From: a virus
Virus record (IMG/VR): IMGVR_UViG_3300042868_010712
Coordinates: 1 to 64,000 of that record
Length of the DNA stretch: 64,000 bases
Direction: 5' to 3' (one strand)
Part shown: one piece after another, positions 49,905 through 57,893 of the stretch
Layout of the letters: every line of letters starts with the position of its first letter
Numbering within the stretch: position 1 is the first letter of the stretch
Made by a program: the position numbers and the translations under genes
Notes under the pieces: generated by a model
What the model saw: only the letters and a program-made list of their open reading frames with translations
Told to the model about the DNA's origin: nothing
Databases searched by the model: none

Positions 49905-50991
49905 CGACCAGCATCTAGAGAGTAAACTCTATAACATCCCTGAACTCGAGCAGGACAATCGAGAGTTGTTTAAGATGGTTGTGGATAAAGCTATGGAGCT
50001 TGGCGTAGACTATCTTATTAGCGTCGGTGACCTATTTGATAACAACAGACCAAATAGCGAAACAATTCGTTTCGTAAGTGAAGAATTATCTAGGCTCAGC
50101 GCAGATGTAACACCTCTGGCAATAGCTGGTGACCATAGTAAACCAGTAAACGGTGCCACCTGGGAGCATGTGTGCGGGTTTCACAGTGTTAATAACTTCG
50201 ATAGTTTTGTAGGTGTAGACTATAATGATAACCCTGCTGACGTAATTGCTCTAATTAACCATGAGCTGAATAAGCGAGCTAAAGACACTGTTAGGTGGAT
50301 ATTCATGCACCAACAGGTTCCTGAACTGTGGCCGTTCTGTGAAGACAAGAAAAAGATTAGTATCAAAGATCTGGACCTGTCTAACCAGTGTGGAAGTATT
50401 GAGGGAATATTATTGGGCGACATCCATATCCGTAGAGAGATGCGCTACTTCGACAATACCTGCAACAAAGAGTTGTTTGTAGGCTATTGCGGCAGTCTTG
50501 GTGTTACAGCAGCCAACGAGACATCCAAGCCTGGTTTGTACTATTATGATGGACAAAAGCTTTCCACCATAGAGTACACTTTACCCAGGAAGTACGTAAC
50601 CATTGAGATTCATGACCATGTGGCTCCTGAGAGTGATTACCTAGTTGAGCTAAAGAAGAAATATGAGGTGTACAAGCAAGAAGCTAAACGACCTGTATTT
50701 CTGGTAAAGATCTACAAAGGCTCAGAAGTGGGTAATAACCTGAATTTCCTCTATGATATTGGCTATGTACGCATGACCAAGGTTAAAGAGGACAAAGAGG
50801 GCAATGAAGAGATGGTCAACATCAGGTCAGAGCTTAAAACAATGGATAGAATTGAGGCTGTACTCAAGCAGATGACATCCTCATTGGAAAACGCTGAGCT
50901 TGTGTTTGATCTCGCCAGCAAGCTTCTGACAGAAGCAGATCCTAAGATGGTATTAGATAACTATAAAGCAACAATCTATGGAACCGTATAA
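49885..50991 (+). CDS. gp47: gp47/SbcD-like recombination nuclease subunit (368 aa)
   Basis: Calcineurin-like phosphoesterase motifs in order: D8-x-H10 (SDQHLE), GDLFD (48-52), AGDHS (81-85, in place of the usual GNHD), MHQ (141-143) and GDIH (178-181). These ligate the two metals of Mre11/SbcD nucleases. The C-terminal half matches the capping and Rad50-binding region by position. The partner gp46 gene lies 8.5 kb downstream (59522). It resects DNA ends in recombination-dependent replication and degrades host DNA in T4. Confidence 0.88.
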   Translation: MKFLAFSDQHLESKLYNIPELEQDNRELFKMVVDKAMELGVDYLISVGDLFDNNRPNSETIRFVSEELSRLSADVTPLAIAGDHSKPVNGATWEHVCGFHSVNNFDSFVGVDYNDNPADVIALINHELNKRAKDTVRWIFMHQQVPELWPFCEDKKKISIKDLDLSNQCGSIEGILLGDIHIRREMRYFDNTCNKELFVGYCGSLGVTAANETSKPGLYYYDGQKLSTIEYTLPRKYVTIEIHDHVAPESDYLVELKKKYEVYKQEAKRPVFLVKIYKGSEVGNNLNFLYDIGYVRMTKVKEDKEGNEEMVNIRSELKTMDRIEAVLKQMTSSLENAELVFDLASKLLTEADPKMVLDNYKATIYGTV

Positions 50992-51085
50992 ACTTGCATC
51001 CTTAAACAAGCTACCAACGCCACTGGTACTAACAATAGTAATATTTGCCCTAGTGGCTTTTGCAATTCACTATAACGTAGACTAG
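50978..51085 (+). CDS. 35-residue single-span membrane micro-protein
   Basis: ATG 50978 (tctATG) overlaps the end of gp47 by 14 bases and ends two bases before the next ATG. Residues ~14-31 (TPLVLTIVIFALVAFAIH) are a clear transmembrane helix. The tight gene packing on both sides supports translation. Function unknown. Confidence 0.55.
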   Translation: MEPYKLASLNKLPTPLVLTIVIFALVAFAIHYNVD

Positions 51086-51086
51086 T

Positions 51087-51278
51087 ATGACCTACATATT
51101 AAATATATACATCAAAGATCGCCGCACTAAAAGCGGCAAAAGGATAGTCGGCTCGTATGAGTATGATAGAAAAGACGTGGAAAGCATGCTCCGAGAAGTA
51201 AGAGCATTGTATCCTACTTATAAATCAGAAGACGGTTACATGTTTGAAATAGTGGAACCAGATGGACACAATATTTAG
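51087..51278 (+). CDS. Hypothetical protein (63 aa)
   Basis: Beta hairpin N-terminus (ILNIYIKDRRTKSGKRI) followed by a helix and a C-terminal strand. It ends overlapping the paralogue-A gene by 17 bases. Small size and coupling are typical of this accessory region. No family recognised. Confidence 0.55.
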   Translation: MTYILNIYIKDRRTKSGKRIVGSYEYDRKDVESMLREVRALYPTYKSEDGYMFEIVEPDGHNI

Positions 51279-51627
51279 CGGATACGTTAAGTTTCCAGCC
51301 GATGAAGAGGTTGATCTAGCTACACTAGACAGGCTTTATCGGCTGTTAGGCTCAGTAGAGGAGGTTGAAAAAGCTTTCAACATCGAGTTCTCTTGTGGAG
51401 ATGGAAAATACATCTCTGATATGGAAGACGACTCTAGTGAGCTAGATAAATATGATGGTAACGTATGCTTAAGCTCTCCACCCAGGGAAAGCAATGACGG
51501 CAAAGAGTTCGAGCTAGGCAAAGACTATCTGTTTGAAATAATGAGAAAAGGTGACAGCGAACCTTATGAGTGGAGGTTCTATATCGACGAGAAAGAAACA
51601 ACCAGAAGAATAGGAAGATTAAAATGA
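51262..51627 (+). CDS. Paralogue A of a two-copy phage family (121 aa)
   Basis: Shares LLGSVE, SCGDGKY and the C-terminal KYDG-x-VC-L-x2-PP elements with the protein encoded at 55272. The alignment starts at the first residue (MDTIFSGYVKFP against METHFDAWMKFP). The conserved CGDGKY could be a metal or ligand site, but no known family is recognised. It overlaps both neighbours. Confidence 0.65.
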   Translation: MDTIFSGYVKFPADEEVDLATLDRLYRLLGSVEEVEKAFNIEFSCGDGKYISDMEDDSSELDKYDGNVCLSSPPRESNDGKEFELGKDYLFEIMRKGDSEPYEWRFYIDEKETTRRIGRLK

Positions 51628-52199
51628 GTGCTAACAGCAGTTTTCTAAAAGAATTAGAAAAAAACCACAGAGAAGCCATCAAGTCAATCAAACGTATGAT
51701 TGACGTTGAGGCTAGAAAATATCCTGAGTACAAGGCAGCAGCAACACTGTGTAAGTTTCTCTTCGATAGCGAAGATAGGTACTCAATGATAGTAGAACGT
51801 GAAAGGTTTAAAGGTTTTCACGACAATGCTCAAGCCTTTAATATTTTATGTAATAATATATATCACTCACTGACCGACGATGGAGATATTGCTTTTGTGC
51901 AGATAAACAACCATTGTCCAGCTATTGTGTTTCAGTCTCGCTGGGAGCTTAATGTCGATGATCTCATGTCAAAAAGTGAAAAAGAATTATATGAAAGATT
52001 AAATGCTTTTAAACAAGAAAGAGGAATGCTTCCTCTTCACGAGAATAAGATGGTAATTTTTAATAATGCTTATGAGTATATCGAAGCAGTTAAACAATAC
52101 CGTATAGATTCAGAAATTCAGATTACCAGATTTGAAGAATGGAAAAGGTTGTTAGCAGATAGACCGCAAGCTAATCTAGATGAGGCTGAATTAGCATGA
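51624..52199 (+). CDS. Uncharacterised protein (191 aa)
   Basis: The start ATG 51624 overlaps the previous stop as ATGA; an earlier in-frame codon would overlap it by 57 bases. Helical, with coiled coils at each end (FLKELEKNHREAIKSIKRMI and EIQITRFEEWKRLLADR). No family recognised. Confidence 0.6.
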   Translation: MSANSSFLKELEKNHREAIKSIKRMIDVEARKYPEYKAAATLCKFLFDSEDRYSMIVERERFKGFHDNAQAFNILCNNIYHSLTDDGDIAFVQINNHCPAIVFQSRWELNVDDLMSKSEKELYERLNAFKQERGMLPLHENKMVIFNNAYEYIEAVKQYRIDSEIQITRFEEWKRLLADRPQANLDEAELA

Positions 52200-52417
52200 A
52201 CACACCTACACTAGAAGAGAAGGTAGCTCAATATGAGCAGTTTCTACACAATATCAATATGATGACAATTTCTGGAAACGGTTCCGGTATTCGAAAATTA
52301 TTGAATAATGCAGACAGTTGGAGTTATGCTCATCGTGTAGGTAACGGTGAGCTTACTGAAGAACAACAACAAGAAATTATTAATCGTAACTTCTGGAACT
52401 TAAATAATCTAGGATGA
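52196..52417 (+). CDS. Hypothetical protein (73 aa)
   Basis: Helical, Asn/Gln-rich (NNADSWSYAHRVGNGELTEE). Coupled on both sides by ATGA-type overlaps, so it is part of one polycistronic unit with genes from 51262 to 52967. Function unknown. Confidence 0.55.
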   Translation: MNTPTLEEKVAQYEQFLHNINMMTISGNGSGIRKLLNNADSWSYAHRVGNGELTEEQQQEIINRNFWNLNNLG

Positions 52418-52728
52418 AAACAACTATTGAACAATTAGAAGAAGCCCAGAGTGAAGTAAAGCGGTTAAAGGCAAGAATAGAGATACAAGAAGGCATCTCA
52501 AATGATCTGCTCGCGCAACGGGGAGAATTGTTAGCTGAGCTGAATGTATTGAAGGATCATATTCCTGACGTCACGAAAATGATCAAACCAGAACCGTCTA
52601 GACTAGAGATTGCAGCTATGTTCAAATCCGCATGGTTCGCAAACTCAGACTATAATTCCTCAGATGCTTGCGATGACGGCTGGTGGATCGAACAGGCAGA
52701 TAAACTCATAGAAGCAAATAAAAAATGA
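52414..52728 (+). CDS. Coiled-coil protein (104 aa)
   Basis: Residues ~4-48 form a leucine-rich coiled coil (IEQLEEAQSEVKRLKARIEI). The C-terminal half contains CDDGWWIEQADKLI, resembling a small phage motif with D-G-W-W-x-E. Coupled by overlaps on both ends. Function unknown. Confidence 0.58.
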   Translation: MKTTIEQLEEAQSEVKRLKARIEIQEGISNDLLAQRGELLAELNVLKDHIPDVTKMIKPEPSRLEIAAMFKSAWFANSDYNSSDACDDGWWIEQADKLIEANKK

Positions 52729-52967
52729 CAGACGAACAGATTAACACGGCAATTGCCAACGCGACAGATTGCGCTGGTCACGGAAATTACACCCAGGATC
52801 TCAACGCTATGCATGAGGCAGAAAAGACACTAACTCAGGATCAGAGTGAAATCTTTTATCCTAGGTGGCTTGGTGGGTTTATGAGTAGAACGGGACCAAT
52901 TTATGCAACAGCTCGTCAGCGAGCACAAGCTTTTCTTCGCACAATAGGCAAATGGGAAGGAGATTAA
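52725..52967 (+). CDS. Hypothetical protein (80 aa)
   Basis: Helical protein with DLNAMHEAEKTLTQDQSEIF and YATARQRAQAFLRTIGKWEG. The pattern (short helices ending in RAxAFLR-x-IGKWE) resembles small phage proteins of unknown role. It ends just before the next gene. Confidence 0.58.
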   Translation: MTDEQINTAIANATDCAGHGNYTQDLNAMHEAEKTLTQDQSEIFYPRWLGGFMSRTGPIYATARQRAQAFLRTIGKWEGD

Positions 52968-52981
52968 AAACTAAAAATGAT

Positions 52982-53221
52982 ATGAGCATTCAAGTATATG
53001 CAGAACAAAAATGGGGGTTTCGCTTCACCAAGATTAAGATCTCTTATGTGATAGAAGGGGTTCAAAATACTCTAGTTTTGGAGAATGATGATGCTCAACA
53101 TTTGTTTGAGGTGTTAACTGGCAGGCAAGATGTTATCTTTGTTAATAAGAACGATGATACACCGCGTTATTCTTATACAGAAGTAGTATATGCATCAAAG
53201 TATAAAATTGAACCAAAATAA
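52982..53221 (+). CDS. Hypothetical beta-rich protein (79 aa)
   Basis: ATG 52982 (gatATG) lies just past the previous gene; the frame also allows ATG 52952, which overlaps that gene. Strands alternate (FTKIKISYVIEGVQNTLVLE, VIFVNKNDDTPRYS). No family recognised. Confidence 0.55.
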   Translation: MSIQVYAEQKWGFRFTKIKISYVIEGVQNTLVLENDDAQHLFEVLTGRQDVIFVNKNDDTPRYSYTEVVYASKYKIEPK

Positions 53222-53222
53222 T

Positions 53223-53369
53223 ATGAGATTTTTAAACATTGGCGAAACAATAAAAAAGACCGACGAAGTAAACATTCAGCTATCTTATCTTCCACCAATT
53301 TGGGAAAAGGTTACTTGTTTTGTTGGATGGGAAGTGACCGAAGACACATATGGAAAATACAGGAGATAA
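53223..53369 (+). CDS. Small hypothetical protein (48 aa)
   Basis: ATG 53223 is one base after the previous stop, and TAA 53367-53369 is one base before the next ATG. MRFLNIGETIKKTDEV and SYLPPIWEKV look like a small beta domain with a Trp. Perfect fit in the gap supports a real gene. Confidence 0.55.
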   Translation: MRFLNIGETIKKTDEVNIQLSYLPPIWEKVTCFVGWEVTEDTYGKYRR

Positions 53370-53370
53370 T

Positions 53371-53571
53371 ATGGGACACTCAAACTACAAACTATCAGAC
53401 GAACAAAAGAAAGAATTGAATATAATTGCTGAATCGATGATTCATGTAATTGAATCTAAGCTGAGCGATGATATTGGCGGAATTCTAGATCCTTATAATG
53501 GCCGTGAAGCAGACCTCAATAAACTTACTGCTATGATATGGTATATTGGAGATCAAATAGCTTCTTATTAA
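53371..53571 (+). CDS. Hypothetical helical protein (66 aa)
   Basis: ATG 53371 (aatATG) follows the 48-aa gene by one base; an upstream in-frame ATG at 53350 would overlap it. The protein is a helical, acidic domain (EQKKELNIIAESMIHVIESK). No family recognised. Confidence 0.55.
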   Translation: MGHSNYKLSDEQKKELNIIAESMIHVIESKLSDDIGGILDPYNGREADLNKLTAMIWYIGDQIASY

Positions 53572-53572
53572 T

Positions 53573-53863
53573 ATGGAGCGTAATCTTATGAGTGAATTAA
53601 AAGAAGGTATTGATGCTTTGGCTGAAGATAGATATATGACGAGAGATCAACTTCTCAAAGATTATGCTGCCATCATCGACAAGCAGCGAGAAGATATTAA
53701 AAATTGGGAAAAATGCGCAGAAGCTCTAGTGGATTACGCTCATGAATTTGTGCATCAATTATCCTTATGGGGTAAAGGATACGATAGAAATGATAGGCAG
53801 ATCAAGCACGCAGAAGATGCTATTGAAGAATACCTGAAACTTAAAAATAAAAACACACAGTAA
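53573..53863 (+). CDS. Hypothetical helical protein (96 aa)
   Basis: Helical and acidic, with a predicted coiled coil (LLKDYAAIIDKQREDIKNWE) and an aromatic patch (HEFVHQLSLWGKGYD). An internal ATG at 53588 (cttATG) also has the local start context. Family unknown. Confidence 0.55.
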   Translation: MERNLMSELKEGIDALAEDRYMTRDQLLKDYAAIIDKQREDIKNWEKCAEALVDYAHEFVHQLSLWGKGYDRNDRQIKHAEDAIEEYLKLKNKNTQ

Positions 53864-53865
53864 TT

Positions 53866-54072
53866 ATGCCTAATACAACAGTAAAAGACTTCGTAAATCA
53901 AATCGAAAGCCTCCTAAGTAATATTCTAGAAGCACATGATTATGCTATAGAGAAAATGCAGGATGAACTAGATGAAAAGACAGACCTGCTAGAGAAAATG
54001 CAGGAAGAGCTAGATCAAAAGACAGACCTACTAGATAAGTATGTCTCTGAAAACGAGAATGACGATGTATGA
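53866..54072 (+). CDS. Coiled-coil protein with tandem heptad repeat (68 aa)
   Basis: Residues ~29-56 contain two copies of a 14-residue unit (EKMQ-x-ELD-x-KTDLL). The protein is probably a parallel coiled coil. It ends overlapping the next gene start by four bases. Confidence 0.6.
   Translation: MPNTTVKDFVNQIESLLSNILEAHDYAIEKMQDELDEKTDLLEKMQEELDQKTDLLDKYVSENENDDV
53950..54033 (+). repeat. 42-base tandem duplication inside coiled-coil gene
   Basis: Two adjacent 42-base copies (53950-53991 and 53992-54033) differ at only four positions and keep frame, adding exactly two heptads. It looks like a recent expansion that lengthened the coiled coil. Confidence 0.85.
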
Positions 54073-54680
54073 AAACACTAATACCTGAGCCTGGAAGTAA
54101 AGTAAGGTTTAAGGGTGTAGACCTCTTTTGGTATGTGGAAGCTAGCAAAGCAGCCGGTAAGCTGTTGAAGCCTGGCGAGGAATATACCGTAGCCTATACA
54201 AGCAGTGCGTCTAGTTGGACAGCAGTAGTTTTAAAAGAATTCCCAGCATATAAGTTTTGCTTAAGCTGGTTTGAAATACCCGAGACAATGGAACCGAACG
54301 ACAAATTCAAAGTAAAAGTCATTAGAGAGCAGGTCAGCAAAAATCAGGCTGCTAGCGACAAATTATATAATGAACTCGCAGAGAGCCTGGGTTTAGAAGA
54401 AGATGACCAGGAGGCGCACGACTATCTTCACGAGGCTATATTTAACTGCACTACTGATGAAGAATTCAATTACGCTATGAACTGGTTCGATATTAAGATC
54501 AAAGAAACCAAACAGCGTAAATTGGAAAAACAATTAAAGGAAAGCTCTCTGAGAGTTCAGCAAGCACTGGCGCACATCAATAAGCCATATACTAGGCTGG
54601 AAATATTTGATATGTGGCTTTCTGGTAAGTTCAATGCAGAGCTGTTACTGCACCACGCACTCTTAGAACTAGCGAAATAA
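54069..54680 (+). CDS. Uncharacterised protein (203 aa)
   Basis: The N-terminal ~75 residues look like a small beta barrel (GSKVRFKGVDLFWYVEAS, EEYTVAYTSSASSWTAVVLK). The C-terminal ~125 residues are helical. The N-terminal pattern is reminiscent of small SH3-like phage domains, but no family is assigned. The stop is followed by an AT-rich spacer of 23 bases. Confidence 0.58.
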   Translation: MKTLIPEPGSKVRFKGVDLFWYVEASKAAGKLLKPGEEYTVAYTSSASSWTAVVLKEFPAYKFCLSWFEIPETMEPNDKFKVKVIREQVSKNQAASDKLYNELAESLGLEEDDQEAHDYLHEAIFNCTTDEEFNYAMNWFDIKIKETKQRKLEKQLKESSLRVQQALAHINKPYTRLEIFDMWLSGKFNAELLLHHALLELAK

Positions 54681-54703
54681 ATCATTATTTAAAATTAATA
54701 ATT

Positions 54704-54895
54704 ATGACAATACAACAAATTACAGATAACGTACAACGCAGAATTAACTCTCTAAACAAGCTGTTTAGTGCTCAGGAAATTACAGTATCAGAATACGTCG
54801 AGATTACGCACGGCGTTCTTGATTATTGGACGAGCATTGTACGCGAACGGAATCATGAGCTAACAAAATATTATGCAGCACAAGATAGCCTATAA
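54704..54895 (+). CDS. Hypothetical helical protein (63 aa)
   Basis: Helical throughout (QRRINSLNKLFSAQEITVSE). Starts after the 23-base spacer with attATG. Its end overlaps the next gene by 23 bases. Function unknown. Confidence 0.55.
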   Translation: MTIQQITDNVQRRINSLNKLFSAQEITVSEYVEITHGVLDYWTSIVRERNHELTKYYAAQDSL

Positions 54896-55082
54896 GCACT
54901 ACTCTTATGAGTGTGGAGATGGTTGTTGCGTTGAGAGTGGCTATGATTGGTACGTAGACGGAGAATTTATTCTTCGTTCTACATGCGAAGATAGCGGCTG
55001 GATGGCAGTAATACGGAAATTGGGTATTGACGCAAAGCTAGTAGGATTAGATGAAAACGATGAAGAAATCTGGGAATTATGA
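54873..55082 (+). CDS. Cys-rich hypothetical protein (69 aa)
   Basis: N-terminal CGDGCC with another Cys around SYECGDGCCVESGYDWYVDG suggests a metal site. The rest is a small alpha/beta domain ending GLDENDEEIWEL. Linked by overlap to both neighbours. No family recognised. Confidence 0.58.
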   Translation: MQHKIAYKHYSYECGDGCCVESGYDWYVDGEFILRSTCEDSGWMAVIRKLGIDAKLVGLDENDEEIWEL

Positions 55083-55270
55083 GCGACATCAATTGGAGAC
55101 TTATTAGTGAAGATGAAAGCCTGTTTGAAAAGGAAAACAGGAATCGAGAGATATTAATTGAGACTGCAAATCACAGTATGCATTTTAGCAAAGCCTGTTA
55201 CGTGCAACGCTATCCATACATAGATCGCAGCATTCAACAGCCTGTAGCTCGATACGCTTTTATTGATTAA
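55079..55270 (+). CDS. Hypothetical protein (63 aa)
   Basis: ATG 55079 overlaps the preceding TGA. A short protein with NWRLISEDESLFEKENRNRE and HFSKACYVQRYPYID. No family recognised. One base separates its stop from the next start. Confidence 0.52.
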   Translation: MSDINWRLISEDESLFEKENRNREILIETANHSMHFSKACYVQRYPYIDRSIQQPVARYAFID

Positions 55271-55271
55271 T

Positions 55272-55667
55272 ATGATCAAAGATAAACCTGTAAATAATAT
55301 GGAAACGCATTTTGACGCATGGATGAAATTCCCTGTGACCTCCGAATATGATCATGGTACATTTGATCGTTTGCATGCATTGCTCGGATCAGTAGAAGCA
55401 ATTGAATGTAGCTTTGCAATCGAGCTTTCTTGTGGAGATGGAAAATACATGTCACTTCTGGTTACAGACGAAGAAGTAGAAAAGTATGACGGGAAAGTTT
55501 GTTTACTTACTCCTCCTCGCTTACATACTATCAAGATGTCTATGCTGCCAGAGCAAATGAAAGCTAACAAAGAGTACCGCTTTACCGTCAAATACAAACC
55601 CAAAACAGAAGAGCAGATCTTCTATATTAACGGTAAAGAACGAAATAGATTGAGTATTAGAAAATAA
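55272..55667 (+). CDS. Paralogue B of a two-copy phage family (131 aa)
   Basis: Same core as the protein at 51262: WMKFP, FDRL-x-A-LLGSVE, SCGDGKY and KYDGKVCLLTPPR. ATG 55272 is used here, but ATG 55299 would match the paralogue's start exactly. DNA identity is high only around the CGDGKY codons. Duplication followed by divergence is inferred. Confidence 0.65.
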   Translation: MIKDKPVNNMETHFDAWMKFPVTSEYDHGTFDRLHALLGSVEAIECSFAIELSCGDGKYMSLLVTDEEVEKYDGKVCLLTPPRLHTIKMSMLPEQMKANKEYRFTVKYKPKTEEQIFYINGKERNRLSIRK

Positions 55668-55674
55668 AAATATT

Positions 55675-55938
55675 ATGATTAAAGATGGCTGGATAAAAAT
55701 TCGTTACGAACACAGACTCGCAGAAGATCTAGGTACTCTAAGAAAAGGGATAACCCTACACAGTCTATCAACTCATGATAAACTGCCACACTACTCAGCT
55801 TGGAATGGGGTTAGTTTCATCACCATCCCTTCGGAGAAAGTTAGAGTGTATCAAGTAACAACCAAACACACAGTAGAAGAAACACTTGTAAACCATGACA
55901 TACGAAAATCTAATAAAAAAATATCCGTTACTGTTTGA
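55675..55938 (+). CDS. Hypothetical protein (87 aa)
   Basis: Beta-rich with HSLSTHDKLPHYSAWNGVSF. It overlaps the following gene by 44 bases. No family recognised; the ATG at 55675 has the local attATG context. Confidence 0.52.
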   Translation: MIKDGWIKIRYEHRLAEDLGTLRKGITLHSLSTHDKLPHYSAWNGVSFITIPSEKVRVYQVTTKHTVEETLVNHDIRKSNKKISVTV

Positions 55939-56470
55939 AAACTCCCAAGATTCAAATTCACCCTTTGCGCACTTTGGGTTTGAGTGCAATGACGGCTGGT
56001 ACGACATCATTGATAGCTTGTGTAAATCTCTGTATAGAAACTACAGAATCACAAATCAAAGACTAGAATTTGTAGAGTCAAGTCTGAAGGATCTGGATAA
56101 ATACATTCAGTACAGAAAAGATCTCACAAAAGAGCAGGCGCTTCAGAATCTTGAAAAAGAAAAAAGCGAGCTATTAGTTGAGCTGGAAGAAGCTAAACGA
56201 GGCGTACCTATAGTCTCACAGATCAAAGAAAAGTTCGGCACTCTAAGATTCTATGTAGATTTTAGAGAAGGCGTTTCAGCCTGCAGCACAAGTAGGGTAT
56301 ATGCTCTTGTAGATTTTGCGGAGCATATGACAGAGCTGACCTGTGAAGTGTGCGGAAACAAAGGAGAAACATACGAAATGGGCTGGCATAAAACACTATG
56401 CCCAACACATGCAATGAACAAGTACGGAATAGAAAAAGTAGCAGAATATCACAAAGCAAAAAACGAATAA
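55895..56470 (+). CDS. Conserved-type phage protein with C-terminal zinc site (191 aa)
   Basis: Residues ~30-45 read ECNDGWYDIIDSLC. A long coiled coil follows, then IKEKFGTLRFYVDF, and the C-terminal zinc-type Cys/His cluster CEVCG...TLCPTH. This arrangement (GW-x-IID-x-LC, KEKFG-x-LRFY, CE-x-CG, TLC-x2-H) is one I recognise from proteins in many phages, including cyanophages, of unknown function. Confidence 0.7.
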   Translation: MTYENLIKKYPLLFENSQDSNSPFAHFGFECNDGWYDIIDSLCKSLYRNYRITNQRLEFVESSLKDLDKYIQYRKDLTKEQALQNLEKEKSELLVELEEAKRGVPIVSQIKEKFGTLRFYVDFREGVSACSTSRVYALVDFAEHMTELTCEVCGNKGETYEMGWHKTLCPTHAMNKYGIEKVAEYHKAKNE

Positions 56471-56475
56471 CTATT

Positions 56476-56832
56476 ATGAAATATCACATCAGAAAAACAG
56501 AATCAGCCAGGGTCGCATATGCAAACAAGCCAATTGAATTAGATCCTGAAGAGTTCAAGAATCTAGAAAACAACCCTTATACAGGAAGCGAGCCTCACGA
56601 GTTCCTAGAGTATATCTACAGCCTTCGCTGGGATGCAGAGGCGGGCGATTTTCCAGAAGACCTGGATTTTGAGACACAGCAAAAGCTTGAAGAGCTATTT
56701 CAAGGCGAAATGAAAGAGATCTACAACTCTGCATCAGATGTAGATGAAAGTTTCCTAGAACTAGGTGAGCCTGACGAGAAATATAGAAAGACCGGAGGGT
56801 TTGACGTTCACGTCCGCACCGAGAAAAACTAA
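56476..56832 (+). CDS. Acidic hypothetical protein (118 aa)
   Basis: ATG 56476 (attATG) chosen over an earlier ATG that overlaps the previous gene by 73 bases. Strongly acidic (PEEFKNLENNPYTGSEPHEF and later LDFETQQKLEELFQGEMKEI). DNA mimicry is conceivable from charge alone but unproven. No family recognised. Confidence 0.55.
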   Translation: MKYHIRKTESARVAYANKPIELDPEEFKNLENNPYTGSEPHEFLEYIYSLRWDAEAGDFPEDLDFETQQKLEELFQGEMKEIYNSASDVDESFLELGEPDEKYRKTGGFDVHVRTEKN

Positions 56833-56833
56833 C

Positions 56834-57034
56834 ATGATATCCACAGGCTTTCCAGGAGATAGTGATCCTAGAGACGAAGAACCAGAAGCTGACATTTGTG
56901 AGTTCTGCAATGAATTCATGGAGTGGGAGGATGATGCTGAGTATGATCCTGAGGCAGGGAGAGTAGTGTATGCGGGAGGAAGCTTCTGCTGCAACAACAA
57001 GCAATGCTCAGGCAAAAACAATAAACTAAATTAA
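56834..57034 (+). CDS. Small Cys-rich acidic protein (66 aa)
   Basis: ATG 56834 follows the previous stop directly. The Cys pattern CEFC...CCNNKQC looks like a zinc ribbon. Acidic surroundings (EEPEADICEFC, MEWEDDAEYDPE). Function unknown. Confidence 0.55.
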   Translation: MISTGFPGDSDPRDEEPEADICEFCNEFMEWEDDAEYDPEAGRVVYAGGSFCCNNKQCSGKNNKLN

Positions 57035-57035
57035 A

Positions 57036-57227
57036 ATGGCTATACTAAGTAAAAATGGTGTGCTTCCAGAAATGGAATTTAAGTGCACTGACTGTGGAGA
57101 TATCACTACTGGTTTGGATATTGCTAACGGAACCTATCTGTACATTATCCAAAGAAACAAAGAAACCCCTGAAAAATCGCTCTGGCGGTGTGAGTGCTGC
57201 CAGGACGACCAAGACGACAGAGACTAA
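57036..57227 (+). CDS. Small zinc-ribbon protein (63 aa)
   Basis: Two C-x2-C knuckles (FKCTDCGD and RCECCQDD), separated by a beta-like segment. A likely structural zinc ribbon for nucleic-acid or protein binding. It ends in a run of acidic residues. Confidence 0.62.
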   Translation: MAILSKNGVLPEMEFKCTDCGDITTGLDIANGTYLYIIQRNKETPEKSLWRCECCQDDQDDRD

Positions 57228-57231
57228 ACTT

Positions 57232-57705
57232 ATGCCAAATTGGTGCGAAAACTACGCGAAAGTAAGTCATCCAGACAAAGAAAAGATTAGTAAACTCCTA
57301 GAAGCCTGCAGAGAAGAGAAAATGTTTGAACACATTCTCCCTTTCCCTAAAGGTGAATGGAGCCACGACGAGGCAGTAGATTTGTGGGGCACAAAGTGGG
57401 AAACCGCCGACGCCAAAAATTCTATAAACATGGTAGACGATAATACTTTTACAGTAATGTTTTCTACCGCCTGGTCTCCTCCTCTAGGAGTGTACGCCGA
57501 AATGTCAGATCAAGGCTTCTATGTAGAGGCGCATTATCTGGAGCTAGGTAACCTTGTGGCAGGATCATACAAAAATGGCTTGAGTATAGACTATGAGCTG
57601 TTTGACTCTGATCTTGCGGAAGTTAAAGAACAACTACCTGAAGAATATCTAAAAATATTCGGTGGAGCGATTGAAGACTTCATTGAATCACCATCAGAAT
57701 TATAA
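57232..57705 (+). CDS. Api92/YubB-type ferredoxin-fold domain protein (157 aa)
   Basis: ATG 57232 (cttATG) begins MPNWCENYAKVSHPDKEKIS, matching the MPNWC-x-N start of a widespread phage/plasmid family (DUF1281, Api92/YubB ferredoxin-like). The rest (NSINMVDDNTFTVMFSTAWS, then PP) has the conserved SAW-x-PP motif. Function in phages is unknown. Confidence 0.72.
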   Translation: MPNWCENYAKVSHPDKEKISKLLEACREEKMFEHILPFPKGEWSHDEAVDLWGTKWETADAKNSINMVDDNTFTVMFSTAWSPPLGVYAEMSDQGFYVEAHYLELGNLVAGSYKNGLSIDYELFDSDLAEVKEQLPEEYLKIFGGAIEDFIESPSEL

Positions 57706-57707
57706 TT

Positions 57708-57893
57708 ATGTTGTGCGACGAAATTGAGCAAAAGCTGCGAAAGCAGCTAGCAGATATAAAAGTGTGGGCTACTCATTTGATAGAGAATAGTCGACCACCA
57801 GCAAACCCTGCAGGAGAGTCTAGCTACTATTGCGCTAAGGCTTTTCTGACAGAAGAGTTGAAAAAAATTGTAACAGAAGAAACACATAAATGA
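57708..57893 (+). CDS. Small protein upstream of uvsE (61 aa)
   Basis: Helical, with EQKLRKQLADIKVWATHLIE. The stop overlaps the UvsE start (ATGATT within taaATGa). No family recognised. Coupled translation with uvsE is likely. Confidence 0.52.
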   Translation: MLCDEIEQKLRKQLADIKVWATHLIENSRPPANPAGESSYYCAKAFLTEELKKIVTEETHK

